Notes: generated from the letters alone by a model not told the origin. Positions 16,280 through 25,349 are shown, counted from the first letter of the stretch. The stretch: 64,000 nucleotides of DNA from an uncultured Lachnospiraceae bacterium (GCA_902788035.1 CADAIL010000017.1:1-64000), one strand, 5' to 3'. Numbers and translations are program-made.

Positions 16280-17131
16280 TCAGGCTTTGGCGACCGGCAG
16301 TTTAATAACAGACGATGGCAAATCACCGCTTATCTCGCCGCCGTCAGAGATTGTAAATCCCTCCGGTACGCTTGTGACCTTGACCGTCATATCTTCGCGG
16401 TCCTCGACGAACAGCGAATATGATGCGTCTTCACCGGTCACATATGTTTCAGTACCTTCTTTGGTAGTAACGGTGAATTCCGTTCCCGGTCCTGCGGTGG
16501 AGAAGAAAGTGTAATATCCCGGATGCTTTTCCGTGTAGTCATCGCCCATAAATGTCGTGACTATTTCTTCAAATGTCTCGGCGTTCGGGATAGAACCGAC
16601 TCTCCAGAAACAGATTTTTCCGTTTCTGTCAATGATCAGTGTTGTCGGATATGTGGATGTCTCAATGAAACCGAGGCTTTCGTTGTCACCGCCATAAGCA
16701 AGCGGGAAAGAAAAGTCATGCTTTTCACCGTATTCTATAACGGATTCCTCGGTGTCAAGTGAGTCGACATCGATGGCGACCATGCTCATTTTATCCTGAT
16801 ACTTCTGATATACTGCATCCATCTCAGGGAATTCTTTTTCGCATGGTCCGCACCATGAGGCATAAAGAACAATCACAGCCAGATCTTTGTCTTCAAGGAG
16901 CGTATCCGGTGTGATTTTGACTCCGTCCGGTGTCTCTAATTCAAAGTCCGGAACATCTTCGCCAATATGGTCTTCAAACTGAGATGCGCTATCGAGCATA
17001 TTATTTAAAATCTTTTCCTGATTGACCCTAAGCCAGACAAACCCGGCAAGAATCAGAGCAGCGATGAGTCCGATAATAACAAGGAATATCTTGAGCAGCA
17101 GCGGCATTTTCTTCTTTTTATTATTCTTCAT
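16280..17131 (-). CDS. Membrane-anchored TlpA-like thioredoxin
   Basis: The 283-residue protein has a lysine-rich start, one membrane helix (LLLKIFLVIIGLIAALILAG) and an outward thioredoxin-like domain with the redox motif VLYASWCGPCEKEFPEM and the cis-Pro loop TSTYPTTLIIDRNG. Such proteins reduce disulfides or carry electrons outside the membrane. After the thioredoxin fold comes an extra 80-residue beta-rich tail (FFSTAGPGTEFTVTTKEG...), unusual for a plain TlpA and perhaps an Ig-like domain. No obvious partner (CcdA, MsrAB) is adjacent. Confidence 0.82.
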   Translation of the reverse strand: MKNNKKKKMPLLLKIFLVIIGLIAALILAGFVWLRVNQEKILNNMLDSASQFEDHIGEDVPDFELETPDGVKITPDTLLEDKDLAVIVLYASWCGPCEKEFPEMDAVYQKYQDKMSMVAIDVDSLDTEESVIEYGEKHDFSFPLAYGGDNESLGFIETSTYPTTLIIDRNGKICFWRVGSIPNAETFEEIVTTFMGDDYTEKHPGYYTFFSTAGPGTEFTVTTKEGTETYVTGEDASYSLFVEDREDMTVKVTSVPEGFTISDGGEISGDLPSSVIKLPVAKA

Positions 17132-17438
17132 TTTTAATACCTATATCCTTCCTGATTTGGTTTGTATTTATCGATATAAATTAATAATACTAGCGTAATT
17201 ATTGTCTTGTCACTTGTATCTTGATTTTGCCTGTTACATTTATTTATACGTATATGCAGGGGAACAGAGACAAAAAAGAATTGAGATAAATTGAGGTAAA
17301 TTGAGGCCCTTGAAACGGCCGCCTGTCTGACTGGTGATCCGATGCCGGAAGCGCCGGAATGGCATAAGAAGTTGTTCGCAAAGCACGAATAAATTCTGAT
17401 GTGCTATCCATGCGCGGCATAGTGCGGTGCCGCGCAGC

Positions 17439-17485
17439 AAAAGGCAGTCATATCTGACGGATATCCGTCGGTGTGGCTGCCTTTT
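17439..17485 (+). terminator. Terminator-like hairpin
   Basis: AAAAGGCAG (17439-17447) pairs with CTGCCTTTT (17477-17485), and inside it GACGGATATCCGTC (17456-17469) is a perfect palindrome. No gene precedes it on the plus strand, so it may end an unseen RNA or an eroded gene. Confidence 0.55.
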
Positions 17486-17489
17486 GTGT

Positions 17490-17572
17490 TATATCTCAGT
17501 GTGAGATGCCCCTGCCTCTATAGGCGGTGGGTCTAGTCTCAGTGGCGGGTGTCAATCCCCCACTGAGATATA
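17490..17572. repeat. TATATCTCAGTG palindromic repeat
   Basis: TATATCTCAGTG (17490-17501) and CACTGAGATATA (17561-17572) are perfect inverted repeats around an inner GCCTCTATAGGC hairpin. A related left half (TATATCTCAGAGTGAGATG, then GCCTTGTAAGGC) is found at 51292-51333, so this is a dispersed element. Confidence 0.65.
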
Positions 17573-17584
17573 CGCTCAGCTGCA

Positions 17585-17605
17585 CAATGCTCCACTGGAG
17601 CATTG
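17585..17605. repeat. 10-bp-stem hairpin
   Basis: CAATGCTCCA and TGGAGCATTG flank a single C. Function unknown. Confidence 0.5.
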
Positions 17606-17787
17606 TTACGCATGCTAAGGCACGCGAGGATGCGCAGGAGTTCGGGAATTGCGCTGCAGCCTGCCTTAACTGCTGCACTGCAGATACAAGAAGTTAAAGA
17701 TAATGTCAAAAAAGGCTTTCCTTTAGCACGGTAACGTGGTAATATGGTAGCTGGCTAACGTCATATATTATTTGGAGGAATTTATAT

Positions 17788-18699
17788 ATGAAAAAGAAAA
17801 TCGCACTTATCATGGCAATGATGATGATCCCGGCGTCTCTCATGGGCTGCGGCCAGAGCGCTGCGCCGACGACAGCTGCAGAACCGGCAGCGACAGAGAC
17901 GACAGCGGCTGACGCGGCAGTGGAAGACACGGCTGCGGACAGCGGCGCCCAGTATGTTTTTCTCGATGAGGATCTCGGCGTTGAGTCCTACGCGATCGGT
18001 TTCCGCGTCGGCGACGAGGAACTGGCAGAGACAGTCAGCGGCGCGGTTCAGGCTCTGGTTCTCAACGGAACCTACGATGAGATCGGCGAAAAGTATCCGG
18101 ATATCAAGGATTACCTGTGCCTCACAGCAGATGACATTGACGCGTCCACGCTTCCGGAGGAGGGCTCCGGAGATCCGAACTTCACATTCAAGCATGGTTT
18201 CGACCTTGACTACCCGCCGTATTCCTATCGTCAGGACGACGCTTCTGTCGGCGGCTTTGACGTTGAGCTCTGCCAGGCAGTGTGCGACTACCTCGGCTGG
18301 GGATATGAGCCTGTCCCGTTCAACTGGGACGCCAAGGATATGGAACTGAACGCCGGCAGCTGCGACTGCATCTGGTCCGGATTCACCAAGGAAGGCCGCG
18401 AGGATGATTATACATGGGGCATCACATACTCCAATAACACACAGGGCATCCTTGTGCCGGCTGACTCCGACATCAAGACTCTCGCTGATCTCTCCGGCAA
18501 GATCGTAGGCGTCCAGACTGCGACATCCGCTTACGATATGCTTGAGGATTCCCAGAAGGAACTGGCGGATACATTTGCAGAACTCAGAGTATATGAGACA
18601 TATACCATCGCTTACAATGACCTCAAGGCCGGCGCAATTGACGCGATCGCGATCGATATGACGGCAGGTTCATTCCTGATTGCAGACGATAACGCATAA
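17788..18699 (+). CDS. Amino-acid ABC transporter substrate-binding lipoprotein, circularly permuted
   Basis: A lipoprotein signal (MKKKIALIMAMMMIPASLMGC, lipobox LMGC with Cys 21) and an Ala/Thr-rich linker precede a family-3 solute-binding fold whose parts are in permuted order. Residues 56-110 (YVFLDEDLGVESYAIGFRVG, then LVLNGTYDEIGEKYPD) are what normally ends such proteins. The usual N-terminal start (FTFKHGFDLDYPPYSY) appears only at about residue 132, followed by GGFDVELCQAVCDYLGW, WDAKDMELNAGSCDCIWSGF and LADLSGKIVGVQTATSAYDML. The chain stops at IDMTAGSFLIADDNA, just where a normal protein would continue with the piece found at the front. It is the first gene of an amino-acid importer operon. 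Ligand unknown, probably a polar amino acid. Confidence 0.85.
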   Translation: MKKKIALIMAMMMIPASLMGCGQSAAPTTAAEPAATETTAADAAVEDTAADSGAQYVFLDEDLGVESYAIGFRVGDEELAETVSGAVQALVLNGTYDEIGEKYPDIKDYLCLTADDIDASTLPEEGSGDPNFTFKHGFDLDYPPYSYRQDDASVGGFDVELCQAVCDYLGWGYEPVPFNWDAKDMELNAGSCDCIWSGFTKEGREDDYTWGITYSNNTQGILVPADSDIKTLADLSGKIVGVQTATSAYDMLEDSQKELADTFAELRVYETYTIAYNDLKAGAIDAIAIDMTAGSFLIADDNA

Positions 18700-18750
18700 A
18701 TCTGCGGGATCATCAAGAATTATCAAGGTATTCCTGATAAGTTAAAAGCA

Positions 18751-18784
18751 GCATCGGGCCGGTGTAAACGGCCCGTGCTTTTTT
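18751..18784 (+). terminator. Terminator/attenuator between binding protein and permease
   Basis: CGGGCCG and CGGCCCG form a stem within GCATCGGGCC...GCCCGTGC, followed by TTTTTT. Partial termination here would give more binding protein than permease, as is common in such operons. Confidence 0.8.
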
Positions 18785-18866
18785 CGTAGGCGGGCATATC
18801 CCCGTATTTTTATTTATGGGATCACATTGTTTATGCCGCCTGCCCGAATCTGAGAGGAGATACGTT

Positions 18867-19514
18867 ATGACTTTATCCACTATGTTGTCTGCCATGGGCG
18901 AGGGCATGCTGCGCTCGTGCGCTATTTTCTTCCTGACCATTTTGTTCTCCATGCCGCTCGGCATGGTGATCATGTTCCTGCGCCGCTCCCGCCTTAAGCT
19001 GGTCAGCGGTATTACCAAGATCTATATTGCCATCATGCGCGGAACGCCGCTCATGCTCCAGCTGCTCATGTGGTATTTCGGCCCGTATTATCTGTTCGGC
19101 ATGTCAATAAGAGGCTATCGTTTTCCGGCCATCATCATCGGTTTCTCGATGAACTACGCCGCTTACTTCGCCGAAATCTACCGCGGCGGTATGGAGACGA
19201 TTCCCCAGGGGCAGTATGAGGCTGCCGAAGTCCTCGGCTACAGCAAGACGCAGACCTTCTTTAAGATCATTCTTCCGCAGGTCATAAAGGCTATTTTGCC
19301 TTCGGTGACCAATGAGATCATCACTCTGGTCAAGGATACGTCTCTCGCGTTCACCCTGGCTTACAATGAGATGTTCTCCCTCGCGAAGCAGATTGCCGCG
19401 TCGCAGACTTCCTTCACGCCCTTCATAATCGCCGGCGTGTTTTATTTCATAGCAAATTACGCCGTTGCCTTCGCCATGGAGCGCATCGAGAAGGCACTTG
19501 ACTATTACAAGTAA
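18867..19514 (+). CDS. Amino-acid ABC transporter permease
   Basis: The 215-residue membrane subunit of a polar amino-acid importer has the HisM/GlnP pattern: FLTILFSMPLGMVIMFLRRS, YIAIMRGTPLMLQLLMWYF and the ATPase-contact EAA loop (EIYRGGMETIPQGQYEAAEVLGYS). GAGAGGAGA stands 6 bases before ATG 18867; the open frame extends 17 codons further upstream but overlaps the terminator region. It is followed 18 bases later by the ATPase gene. Confidence 0.92.
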   Translation: MTLSTMLSAMGEGMLRSCAIFFLTILFSMPLGMVIMFLRRSRLKLVSGITKIYIAIMRGTPLMLQLLMWYFGPYYLFGMSIRGYRFPAIIIGFSMNYAAYFAEIYRGGMETIPQGQYEAAEVLGYSKTQTFFKIILPQVIKAILPSVTNEIITLVKDTSLAFTLAYNEMFSLAKQIAASQTSFTPFIIAGVFYFIANYAVAFAMERIEKALDYYK

Positions 19515-19532
19515 GGAAGGAGAACGATAGAT

Positions 19533-20291
19533 ATGATCTTAGAGATGAACGGAATTAAGAAATCTTTCGGCGATCTGGAAGTTTTGAAAGATATCAGTTT
19601 TAATGTCGATTCCGGCGAGGTCGTCAGTGTGATCGGTCCTTCCGGTTCGGGAAAGAGTACGCTTCTTCGCTGCGCGACATTCCTCGAGACAGTCGACGCG
19701 GGACAGATCACTTACATGGGCAGATCGGCCGTCACGACGACCTCTGAGGGCAGAGCTCACTATGTTCCGCACGCTGAGCTGAATCAGATCAAGAGATATT
19801 TCGGCCTGGTGTTCCAGCAGTTCAATCTGTTCCCGCATTATTCGGTGCTCAAGAACATAACGGACGCTCCGATCCACGTGCAGAAGCGGCCTAAAGACGA
19901 GGTCCGCGCCGAGGCTATGGAGCTTCTTCGGAAAATGAACCTCGAAAATCGCGCGGACGCGTACCCGTGCCAGCTGTCCGGCGGTCAGCAGCAGCGTGTC
20001 GCGATCGCGAGAGCCCTTGCCCTAAAGCCGGAGATCCTCTTCTTCGACGAGCCGACCAGTGCCCTCGATCCGGAGCTCACCGGTGAAGTTCTGAAGGTCA
20101 TCCGGCAGCTGGCGGAAGAGAAGATGACGATGGTCGTTGTCACGCACGAGATGCCATTTGCCCGCGCGGTCAGCAACAGAGTCATCTTCATGGACAAGGG
20201 TGTTATTGTTGAGCAGGGAGATCCGGAAGAAGTATTCGGCAATCCCAAGCAGGAGCGCACGGTCCAGTTCCTGCGCAATTATCAGCGATGA
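19533..20291 (+). CDS. Amino-acid ABC transporter ATP-binding protein
   Basis: The 252-residue ATPase of the GlnQ/HisP group shows Walker [15 protein letters not shown]-loop [10 protein letters not shown], signature [15 protein letters not shown], Walker [13 protein letters not shown] and the switch His in VVVTHEM. It powers the permease encoded just upstream. An insertion between strands ([22 protein letters not shown]) is somewhat longer than in GlnQ. Its stop overlaps the start of the racemase-like gene (20288-20291), indicating translational coupling. Confidence 0.95.
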   Translation: MILEMNGIKKSFGDLEVLKDISFNVDSGEVVSVIGPSGSGKSTLLRCATFLETVDAGQITYMGRSAVTTTSEGRAHYVPHAELNQIKRYFGLVFQQFNLFPHYSVLKNITDAPIHVQKRPKDEVRAEAMELLRKMNLENRADAYPCQLSGGQQQRVAIARALALKPEILFFDEPTSALDPELTGEVLKVIRQLAEEKMTMVVVTHEMPFARAVSNRVIFMDKGVIVEQGDPEEVFGNPKQERTVQFLRNYQR

Positions 20292-21163
20292 AAGTGGATT
20301 ATACAGTCCTCGATCCTACCGGGAACATAACGATTCTCGTGACAAGTCCTGTGGAAATCTCTCTCCAGCCGCCTGTCGCCTTAAAACTCATGGAGCTTGT
20401 GCCGGAGGCCGAGCAGGTTGGCTTTCTGTCCGAGGCAGAAGGCTGTGACATCGCGCTTCGCATGGCGGGCGGTGAGTTCTGCGGAAATGCGTCTATGTGC
20501 GCAGCCGCGTATTATGTCAATGAAGAAGGGTTGAATACGTGTCAGGTGACTCTCCATGTATCGGGGGCAGAAGGACCTGTTGCGGCCGAGATTGAAAAGC
20601 TTCCTGACGGGAAGTGGCGCGGGACTGTGAATATGCCCCGCCCACAAAAATTGGAATTCATAGATTTGCCCGGAGCGGGAGAACTCCCGGTGGTGTCATT
20701 TGACGGAATCTCTCATGTGATCTATGAAGTATCAGCTTCGAAGCCTTCGGGCAGTTACTCGGACGTGGAGTCTGCCTCTGATACGTCAGCAAGTCATTTT
20801 GAGGCTGATAACAGGTTGGATGAACTTCCAATTTCGCGCTCTGAGGCGGAAGCCCTGGCCTATGATTGGTGCAGGTATCTTGGCGTCGATGCTCTGGGTA
20901 TTATGTTCCTCAATACCGAGGCATCGTCCATGACACCTCTCGTGTACGTTCCTGCGGCGGGTACCCTTTTCTGGGAGAATTCCTGCGCGAGCGGCACGAC
21001 GGCCTGCGGAGCCTACGTAGCGGCCAGGTCCGGCAGAGCGGTCTCGATGTCGCTTCGTCAGCCCGGCGGCAGTCTTGAGATCAAAGTCAGTGAGGACGGA
21101 TCGTTTGGGCTTTCTGGGACGGTTCGCATCACGCATTCAGGCAGCGCTGAAGTGAGCGTGTGA
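20288..21163 (+). CDS. DapF-fold amino-acid racemase/epimerase-like protein
   Basis: The 291-residue product has the two catalytic cysteine motifs of the diaminopimelate epimerase fold: [14 protein letters not shown] (Cys 65) and [15 protein letters not shown] (Cys 240). The Cys-pair mechanism is cofactor-independent racemisation. The first motif lacks the Arg that follows GNG in true DapF, so the substrate is probably not diaminopimelate; CntK-like histidine racemases share this fold. A Ser/Asp-rich insertion (about residues 154-180) is unusual. Start overlap with the ABC ATPase gene places it in the importer operon, suggesting the imported amino acid is racemised. Specific substrate unknown. 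Confidence 0.75.
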   Translation: MKVDYTVLDPTGNITILVTSPVEISLQPPVALKLMELVPEAEQVGFLSEAEGCDIALRMAGGEFCGNASMCAAAYYVNEEGLNTCQVTLHVSGAEGPVAAEIEKLPDGKWRGTVNMPRPQKLEFIDLPGAGELPVVSFDGISHVIYEVSASKPSGSYSDVESASDTSASHFEADNRLDELPISRSEAEALAYDWCRYLGVDALGIMFLNTEASSMTPLVYVPAAGTLFWENSCASGTTACGAYVAARSGRAVSMSLRQPGGSLEIKVSEDGSFGLSGTVRITHSGSAEVSV

Positions 21164-21216
21164 TGTATAGGACTGTGAATCTTTTTTAAAGGGACAATTC
21201 AAGTATTGATTATTAC

Positions 21217-21275
21217 AAAAAAGCGGTCATCTGCCCGTGCAATCCATTGCATGAGGCACTTGACCGCTTTATTCT
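21217..21275. terminator. Bidirectional terminator between convergent operons
   Basis: AAAGCGGTCA (21220-21229) and TGACCGCTTT (21261-21270) form a perfect stem, with A-rich sequence before and T-rich after. An inner GCAAT/ATTGC adds pairing. Confidence 0.75.
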
Positions 21276-21283
21276 TCCTCGCA

Positions 21284-21468
21284 AAACTTCAGGCAGGCTG
21301 TTCTTATGTTACGTTTCCGGCAGCAAAGCATCCATCTTCATGAGAAAAGCATTGAAAGTCCGACCGAGAGATCAAAACGCGTATGCGTTTTTAGCTCGCA
21401 GGGAAGGACTTACGCTTTTCGATGAAGATGATGATTTGCTGCCGGATCTTGCAGACTGCCTGAACTGT
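21284..21468. mobile_element. MITE-like hairpin element, family 1, copy C (inverted)
   Basis: Ends AACTTCAGGCAGGCTG and CAGACTGCCTGAACTGT are imperfect inverted repeats. On the minus strand the same core appears (CATCTTCATCGAAAAGCG, GATCTCTCGGTCGGAC). The outer stem CCGGCAGCAAA/TTTGCTGCCGG is perfect, the AAGTCC/GGACTT stem shows paired changes against copies A and B, and the tip is a different palindrome-like sequence. Its right end touches the stop codon of the SGNH-like gene. Confidence 0.75.
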
Positions 21469-22442
21469 CACACCTTTTCCAAATCTTCCGCAAACGCCAC
21501 CGAAAATCTCCTCGCGGCATCCGCGTACATATGGCCGTCCCAGTCCGCAAAGAGCTCAGAGTCCGTGAACTCGCGCCTTGCTTCGAGCAGATCACCGCCG
21601 GTGTAATTCATGTAAGTGAAATCGTACGTCTTGCTGAGAGCCTCCATCTCCGCGCCGGCGGATGCGTAGCTCGTCTCATTGGCAGCCAGCGTCTCCGCAG
21701 GGACCGGTGTCGTCACGACTACGAGCTCTATGCCCTCACGTCTGCAGAACTCCGCAATGCGGATGAAATAGTCCCTGGCTTTCTCCTGAATCATATCATC
21801 GGACCAGTCGCGGGGGATGATCTCATCGTCCCACTTTCCGGGCTTTACGGCTATGAAACCGTCAGACTCGACCGTCTGGGTGGCGGAATCGAAGGTTCCC
21901 GTGCCGAAGTTTTTGTAGTCGTCACTTCTTTTTACAAACAGATTCCGCTCAATGTCGGAGAGCTGAGCCCTGTAGAAATACCAGGGAGCGATGGAAGTCC
22001 TGAAGTCCGCCTTCCACATTTTAGCGAAGAAGTACTGGACCTTGGCTTTTCCGGGCTGCATCTCCGTGTACGTGCCCGCATAGTTGGCGCTCACATCCTG
22101 GGCGGTGATCCAGTAGTTGGGATCGAACTCGTAGATCAGTCTGTCCGGCTTGTGTTTTCCGGTGGCATCCTTCAGGAAGAAGTAGCTGTCAACCGGGTAC
22201 TCCTCGCCCTGAGCTGCATTGAAAGCGCTCCTGCCGGTCACAGAGGAGATGCTTGATGGCGAAAGGCATGTGCCTGCGTGGGACGAGCCCAGAATCAGGT
22301 CATCGAAAGTCTCGGTCTCGATCTTGTGGACCTTGTACCTCGTAAAGGTGTAGGGGACCAGCAGATAGTTCAGGTATGTATTGACAGCAAAGAGCACAGC
22401 GATAAAAATGACCGGCACGAGGATTCTCTTAAAAATTCGCAT
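21468..22442 (-). CDS. DltD/AlgX-like SGNH-fold membrane-anchored protein
   Basis: This 324-residue protein has one N-terminal membrane helix (ILVPVIFIAVLFAVNTYLNYLL) and an outward domain with a GDSL/SGNH-like opening (DDLILGSSHAGTCLSPSSI) and a late DWDGHMYADAARRF segment that can supply Asp and His. Proteins of this type act with an MBOAT acyltransferase to place acyl or aminoacyl groups on surface polymers. Its start overlaps the end of the MBOAT gene by 14 bases. Last gene of the Dlt-like operon. Confidence 0.75.
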   Translation of the reverse strand: MRIFKRILVPVIFIAVLFAVNTYLNYLLVPYTFTRYKVHKIETETFDDLILGSSHAGTCLSPSSISSVTGRSAFNAAQGEEYPVDSYFFLKDATGKHKPDRLIYEFDPNYWITAQDVSANYAGTYTEMQPGKAKVQYFFAKMWKADFRTSIAPWYFYRAQLSDIERNLFVKRSDDYKNFGTGTFDSATQTVESDGFIAVKPGKWDDEIIPRDWSDDMIQEKARDYFIRIAEFCRREGIELVVVTTPVPAETLAANETSYASAGAEMEALSKTYDFTYMNYTGGDLLEARREFTDSELFADWDGHMYADAARRFSVAFAEDLEKV

Positions 22443-23916
22443 AGATGAACCCTCCCTGAGAAAGCGGCTTATTGCCGATGACTACAAGCGACATAAGAAG
22501 CAGGAACAGCACGAGGCAGCGAATGACGACGGGCTTCTTCATGAGAAGAGAACGAGTATCGATTTTTCGCTCGCGCAGGATGCTGTGAATGAGCACCACA
22601 AGGCAGCCGAAGAGAGCTGCGATGAGCGGGGCATAAGCTGAGCCTGCCCATGTAGATGAGGCATCGATTATGTCAACGCCTATGCGGAATTTTGTGATGC
22701 TGTCCCGCATCATGATAAGGGCCTGATGGGTGCTGCCGGCCCTGTCAAGATACCAGCTGATGTTGACAAGAATGAAGGTCCTTATGACCTGGAAACAGTA
22801 GAACAGTCTGCTGTCTTTTTCTATGCCGAATTTCTTTTTCCAGTCGCGGTAATTCTTAGCCAGAAGACCTGAGACACCAATGATCACACCATTGTAGAGA
22901 CCGTAGAAAATGTTATGCCAGGCAGGTCCGTGCCAGATACCGACGACGAGGAAGACAATGATATTGGCCAGACAGATCGGAAGGGCACGGCCGATGTTCT
23001 TGCCGAATTTTGTGCGGCACCATTTGCCGAACTTACCCATCCAGCGGGACAGGGAAACAGGGTAGAAGAGATAATCCTTCATCCAGGTGCCGAGCGTGAT
23101 GTGCCACCGATGCCAGAAATCCGTGATGGATGTGGCGAAGAACGGCTGGGTAAAGTTCTCGTCCAGGGTGACGCCGAGCATCTCGGCGATGCCGATGACG
23201 ATATCGATGCCGCCGGAGAAATCCGCATAGAGCTGGGCTCCGTAGAGGAGAATCCCCATGATCCCGTAGCCTGGCATCGTATTGTAGTTGTCAAATATAG
23301 CGTCGACGTAGAGGACTGCGTTGTCAGCGATGACGATTTTCTTGAAAAAGCCCCAGACTATGCGGTAGAGACCGCGCTCGATCCGGGCCATGTCAAATTC
23401 CCGCTCAGCGTAGAGCGACTCGGCAAGACGGCTGTAGCGTCCGATCGGACCCTGCATGATCTGCGGGAAAAATGCGAGGAATAAAGCGAACCGGAAGGGA
23501 TTCCGCTCCGCCTTGCAGCGCTTCCAGTGGACGTCGAGCAGGTATCCTGTCGCCTGGAATGTGTAGAAGGAGATTCCGAGGGGCAGGAGGAGCTTCAGCT
23601 CGCGGATATTTGTTCCGAAGAGACCGTTTATGTTGCCGAGAATGAAATTGGTGTACTTGATGAACGCGAGCATACCGAAATCGGCAAGCAGCACAGCGGG
23701 GACTGCCCAACGGGCTCCGGCTTCCGCCCACAGCCCGCCGAGGTAAGTCGCGGTCGTCGCGAACAGGATGAAGAAGAGATAGGATGGTCCGGCCGCAAGA
23801 TAATAGATATACGAAAAGACCAGCAGCCAGACCCACTGGTACTTTTTCGGAATCATATAGCAGCCTGCCACGCAGACTGCTGTGAAGACCATGAACTCTA
23901 TGGAGACAAATGACAT
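22429..23916 (-). CDS. MBOAT family O-acyltransferase (DltB-like)
   Basis: The 495-residue multi-spanning protein is of the DltB/AlgI MBOAT type: LLPLGISFYTFQATGYLLDV, FPQIMQGPIGRYSRL, YGAQLYADFSGGIDIVIG, FWHRWHITLGTWMKDYLFYP and the catalytic His region FLVVGIWHGPAWHNIFYG. It moves an acyl group from a carrier-protein thioester across the membrane to an outside acceptor. Genes for a carrier protein, an adenylating ligase and an SGNH-like protein flank it with overlaps or 2-3-base gaps, so a thioester-linked substrate made by that cassette is expected. Confidence 0.92.
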   Translation of the reverse strand: MSFVSIEFMVFTAVCVAGCYMIPKKYQWVWLLVFSYIYYLAAGPSYLFFILFATTATYLGGLWAEAGARWAVPAVLLADFGMLAFIKYTNFILGNINGLFGTNIRELKLLLPLGISFYTFQATGYLLDVHWKRCKAERNPFRFALFLAFFPQIMQGPIGRYSRLAESLYAEREFDMARIERGLYRIVWGFFKKIVIADNAVLYVDAIFDNYNTMPGYGIMGILLYGAQLYADFSGGIDIVIGIAEMLGVTLDENFTQPFFATSITDFWHRWHITLGTWMKDYLFYPVSLSRWMGKFGKWCRTKFGKNIGRALPICLANIIVFLVVGIWHGPAWHNIFYGLYNGVIIGVSGLLAKNYRDWKKKFGIEKDSRLFYCFQVIRTFILVNISWYLDRAGSTHQALIMMRDSITKFRIGVDIIDASSTWAGSAYAPLIAALFGCLVVLIHSILRERKIDTRSLLMKKPVVIRCLVLFLLLMSLVVIGNKPLSQGGFIYANF

Positions 23917-23918
23917 AG

Positions 23919-24143
23919 TTAACCCTGAAGGCGCTGCACCATCTCATAGAGTGCAGCCGCCGAGTTGAAGTTCTCCGGGATAATGTCCGCCGGGGTGATT
24001 CGGATATCGTACGCGTCCTCCAGCTCGCTGACGATCGAGAGAATTGCAAATGAATCCAGGATCCCGTCATCGATCAGTGTATCACATGTTTCATAGTCGC
24101 AGTCCGGCTGAATATCTTCCAGAATCTCGATAAGTTCATCCAT
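23919..24143 (-). CDS. Acyl carrier protein (DltC-like)
   Basis: The 74-residue acidic protein is a phosphopantetheine carrier; the attachment Ser is in DDGILDSFAILSIVSEL (Ser 31). The start MDELIEILEDI is chosen because the 27 upstream codons overlap the decarboxylase gene and do not look like a carrier. Its ATG lies inside the end of that gene (8-base overlap), and it ends 2 bases before the MBOAT gene. It probably carries the aminoacyl group activated by the DltA-like ligase. Confidence 0.88.
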   Translation of the reverse strand: MDELIEILEDIQPDCDYETCDTLIDDGILDSFAILSIVSELEDAYDIRITPADIIPENFNSAAALYEMVQRLQG

Positions 24144-25347
24144 AATTAAAATCCTCCGTTTGAATTTTATCTCTGAGTAATGTGAGGGTATCGCCGCATT
24201 TGCGGTAGACCCGTGGCAGGTCACGGCTTAAGAACAGGCTGATGCCCTCCGTGACAGAATATGCGCCGACATTCATGAATACAAGTATATCATCCACCTC
24301 CGGATGTTGCAACGGAACCTCTTTGACGAGCACGTCATTGATGGTGCAGAGGGAGCCGCAGATATCGTAGACCTCCTCACCGTTTTCCTTAAGCGGCAGC
24401 GGGACTTCCCCGCCTTTTGCGAGCATGTAGGGCAGTTTCATTGCCATCATTTGCCCGAAGTAATTTACCTGATGGATTCCACCGTCGCAGATGAGATAGT
24501 TAACGCCGCGGTTCGTCTTCATATCCATGATCTTTGTTATGTAGGAGCCGCAGGAAGCTGCAATGTAGCGCCCCATTTCAAGGGAAATCCTGCCCTTCCA
24601 GTTCATGGACATGAGAGATTCATAGAGCTCACCTAACAGCTCCTCGTCGTCCACCGGCTTATCCTTTTTAAAATAGCTGACAGGCGCGCCGGGACCGAAC
24701 TCGAACATTTCTACTTTATAGCCGCATTCATTTTCAATCCTTGCGATCAGGATGTCGGCTTCCAAAATCTCTTTCTTGATGATTCGCAGCCTTTTTTGAG
24801 TGCCGGTGAACACCTGAATGCCCAGAATGTGGAGATGGGGATAGGAGGCACGCTCCCGAACGAGCGTTAAAATCTCTTCCTCTTCCATGCCGAACTGCGT
24901 GCCGCTCGTCACCCGAAGCAGAACATCTATGGTGTGGTCCTGACCGAACACACCGGCTGCCTGCTCCTCCAGCATCTTCATCTGCTGCAGGGATTCAACG
25001 GTGCAGATGGGCTCTCCGCCGTCCGCATGTTCTTTCACAAATCTGAAGATATCCTCAAAATCGGAGGCCTCCTTGTTGACGCCGGACAGTACCATCTTGC
25101 ATGCGGGAATTCCCGCTTTTCGGCAGATGCGCTCCTCACCCGGGGAGCAGATTTCAAATGAATCGACAAGGTCTTTTGCGGAAGAGACAAGGAAGGCGTT
25201 GGCCTTCATCGCGTAACAGATGCCGATACCCGGCAGCCGGCTTTTTATGTACGAGACGCGGCGCTGCAGAGTGTCGACGTCAAATATGTACGCAGGGGTC
25301 CGAAGCTGTCCGGACTCATACAAATCCTGATAGTCTTTGAATTCCAT
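24136..25347 (-). CDS. Fold-III PLP decarboxylase-like enzyme in a Dlt-like operon
   Basis: The 403-residue protein belongs to the ornithine/diaminopimelate/arginine decarboxylase group with an alanine-racemase barrel: PAYIFDVDTL, Schiff-base Lys 48 in CYAMKANAF, SPGEERICRKAGI, the glycine-rich EFGPGAPVSYF, SLEMGRYIAASCGSY and the C-terminal active-site Cys in CGSLCTINDVLV. In this order (ligase, decarboxylase, carrier) it recalls BtrK of butirosin synthesis, which decarboxylates glutamyl-carrier protein, and the decarboxylase of exosortase-A clusters. Classical dlt operons have no such gene. It starts 2 bases after the ligase gene ends. Substrate unknown; a carrier-bound or free amino acid are both possible. 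Confidence 0.85.
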   Translation of the reverse strand: MEFKDYQDLYESGQLRTPAYIFDVDTLQRRVSYIKSRLPGIGICYAMKANAFLVSSAKDLVDSFEICSPGEERICRKAGIPACKMVLSGVNKEASDFEDIFRFVKEHADGGEPICTVESLQQMKMLEEQAAGVFGQDHTIDVLLRVTSGTQFGMEEEEILTLVRERASYPHLHILGIQVFTGTQKRLRIIKKEILEADILIARIENECGYKVEMFEFGPGAPVSYFKKDKPVDDEELLGELYESLMSMNWKGRISLEMGRYIAASCGSYITKIMDMKTNRGVNYLICDGGIHQVNYFGQMMAMKLPYMLAKGGEVPLPLKENGEEVYDICGSLCTINDVLVKEVPLQHPEVDDILVFMNVGAYSVTEGISLFLSRDLPRVYRKCGDTLTLLRDKIQTEDFNYG

Positions 25348-25349
25348 AG

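Larger units (their letters stand above)
17132..17787. other. 656-bp intergenic region with three hairpins, no gene recognised
   Basis: The left third holds the upstream region of the thioredoxin gene. Three palindromes listed separately occupy 17439-17605. A 26-codon open stretch at 17302-17391 ending in WHKKLFAKHE and a stop has no start or ribosome site and may be a decayed gene end. The binding-protein gene downstream has TTTGGAGGA 8 bases before its ATG. Confidence 0.6.

Noticed and set aside
17302..17391. Open stretch ending EAPEWHKKLFAKHE
   Set aside because: Looks faintly like a protein end, but there is no start, no family match recalled and it is only about 30 codons.
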